A DNA stretch of 64,000 nucleotides from the NCBI RefSeq assembly GCF_000315485.1, contig NZ_JH992941.1, positions 124,001-188,000 on the forward strand. Reading direction: 5' to 3'. Below are positions 63,080 to 64,000 of this stretch, one piece after another. Both the position numbers and the translations under genes were made by a program. The notes beneath the pieces were generated by a model. It saw only the letters and a list, made by a program, of their open reading frames with translations. It was not told where the DNA came from and made no database searches. The DNA is from Bacteroides oleiciplenus YIT 12058 (lineage in GTDB: Bacteria > Bacteroidota > Bacteroidia > Bacteroidales > Bacteroidaceae). Position 1 is the stretch's first letter. Each line of letters opens with the position of its first letter.

Positions 63080-64000
63080 ATGAATTCAAGCATGGAAAAA
63101 CCCTACGTAGTAGGTATTGACATAGGCGGAACAAACACCGTCTTTGGTATTGTGGATGCACGCGGAACTATTATTGCAAGCGGCTCCATCAAAACCGGCG
63201 CTCACGATCAAGCAGATGCTTATGTAGATGCAGTCTGCAAGAATCTGTTGCCTTTGATTATCGCTAATGGCGGTGTAGATAAAATCAAAGGTATCGGTAT
63301 CGGTGCTCCCAATGGTAACTACTACAGCGGTACTATCGAATTTGCCCCCAACTTGCCGTGGAAAGGTGTGATACCTTTGGCAGCTATGTTCGAGGAGCGT
63401 CTGGGTATACCTACCGCATTGACTAATGACGCTAACGCCGCAGCTATCGGTGAAATGACTTATGGTGCTGCACGTGGTATGAAAGATTTTATCATGATCA
63501 CTCTGGGTACAGGTGTAGGTAGCGGTATCGTTATCAACGGTCAGATGGTTTATGGCCACGACGGTTTTGCTGGAGAACTGGGCCACGTTATCATACGCCG
63601 CGAAAACGGTCGTCTTTGCGGATGCGGACGTCATGGCTGTCTGGAAACTTACTGTTCAGCTACCGGTGTAGCACGTACAGCCCGCGAATTCCTGACTGCA
63701 CGTACCGAACCAAGTTTGCTTCGCTCTATCCCTGCTGAGAATATTACTTCTAAGGACGTATACGATGCGGCAGTTCAAGGTGACAAGCTGGCACAAGATA
63801 TTTTCGACTTCACAGGCAATATTCTGGGTGAAGCTATTGCTGATGCTATCGCTTTCTCAAGCCCCGAAGCTATCATCCTGTTTGGCGGATTGGCCAAATC
63901 CGGAGATTATATCTTCAAACCTATCCAGAAAGCTATTGATGACAATGTGCTGAATATCTATAAAGGTAAAGCCAAATTGTTGATGTCTGAGTTGAAAGAC
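63080..64000 (+). CDS. ROK-family sugar kinase (glucokinase type), 3'-truncated
   Basis: The first 307 codons of a ROK-family kinase; the gene runs past the window edge. The start at 63080 (MNSSMEKPYVVGIDIGGTNT) contains the phosphate-binding DIGGTNT loop; Met5 is a possible alternative. The catalytic Asp lies in TNDANAAAIGEMTYGAA, the ATP-site glycines in ITLGTGVGSGIVINGQ, and the ROK zinc-binding cluster in CGCGRHGCLETYC. The GELGHV segment, with the conserved His, identifies sugar recognition (EXGH). B. fragilis RokA, a ROK hexokinase active on glucose and related sugars, is the likely counterpart. It is divergent from the exporter operon. It could phosphorylate the glucose released by GH130 and other enzymes here. 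Confidence 0.9.
   Translation, partial: MNSSMEKPYVVGIDIGGTNTVFGIVDARGTIIASGSIKTGAHDQADAYVDAVCKNLLPLIIANGGVDKIKGIGIGAPNGNYYSGTIEFAPNLPWKGVIPLAAMFEERLGIPTALTNDANAAAIGEMTYGAARGMKDFIMITLGTGVGSGIVINGQMVYGHDGFAGELGHVIIRRENGRLCGCGRHGCLETYCSATGVARTAREFLTARTEPSLLRSIPAENITSKDVYDAAVQGDKLAQDIFDFTGNILGEAIADAIAFSSPEAIILFGGLAKSGDYIFKPIQKAIDDNVLNIYKGKAKLLMSELKD

Noticed and set aside
63086..63634. Minus-strand open frame of 182 codons at the right edge
   Set aside because: It lies opposite the ROK kinase, whose plus-strand frame carries all family motifs; the minus frame shows no recognisable domain.

Overview
The window looks like chromosomal DNA of a gut Bacteroides. The reasons are several SusC/SusD outer-membrane pairs, glycoside hydrolases with signal peptides or lipoboxes, many TAnnTTTG-type -7 promoter elements, long AT-rich intergenic hairpins, and weak or absent Shine-Dalgarno sequences. 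No rRNA, tRNA, CRISPR array, transposase or phage gene was found. Almost all genes belong to nutrient capture, envelope or ion-homeostasis modules.

Layout. 1-5675 (+): the end of a polysaccharide utilization locus (PUL) with a truncated SusC, a SusD and a GH127-type beta-L-arabinofuranosidase. 5696-16471 (-): a potassium module. It reads, in transcription order, NtrC-type sigma54 response regulator, an MNT-HEPN nucleotidyltransferase pair, a sigma54-type -24/-12 promoter, a 31-aa membrane peptide, kdpF, kdpA, kdpB, kdpC, an outer-membrane protein, a stand-alone KdpD sensor domain and a separate histidine kinase. 16759-18096 (+): a divergent aspartokinase. 18093-36421 (-): a mannan PUL with an AraC regulator, GH26 mannanase lipoprotein, mutarotase-like protein, SusC, SusD, GH5-like and GH30 enzymes, two esterases, GH130 mannosylglucose phosphorylase, MFS sugar transporter and cellobiose 2-epimerase. 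36611-39397 (+): an aldo-keto reductase, a DUF4136 lipoprotein and a small beta-barrel. 39525-47622 (-): two GH3/beta-lactamase fusion paralogues and a split 5'-nucleotidase. 47967-50096 (+): an acyltransferase-like protein and a sugar aminotransferase. 50093-54566 (-): a xylan cluster (GH43, GH43, GH10). 54897-62901 (-): two glycosyltransferases and a tripartite MacAB/TolC-type exporter. 63080-end (+): a ROK-family sugar kinase, cut by the window edge.

How the parts work together. In the mannan PUL, GH26 cuts mannan at the cell surface, SusCD imports oligosaccharides, periplasmic esterases and exo-enzymes trim them, the MFS carrier takes disaccharide into the cytoplasm, the epimerase converts mannobiose to mannosylglucose, and GH130 phosphorolyses it. 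The Kdp module appears to use an NtrC-type activator with sigma54 instead of the classical KdpE.

The most unusual unexplained structure is a set of three intergenic arrays (about 8378-8443, 37677-37826 and 47745-47832). They have unrelated sequences, but each is built from palindromic units repeating every 22 bp or close to it. The Kdp leader (sigma54 promoter, two inverted repeats, unannotated micro-ORF) and a large hairpin after kdpC are the other main points of interest.
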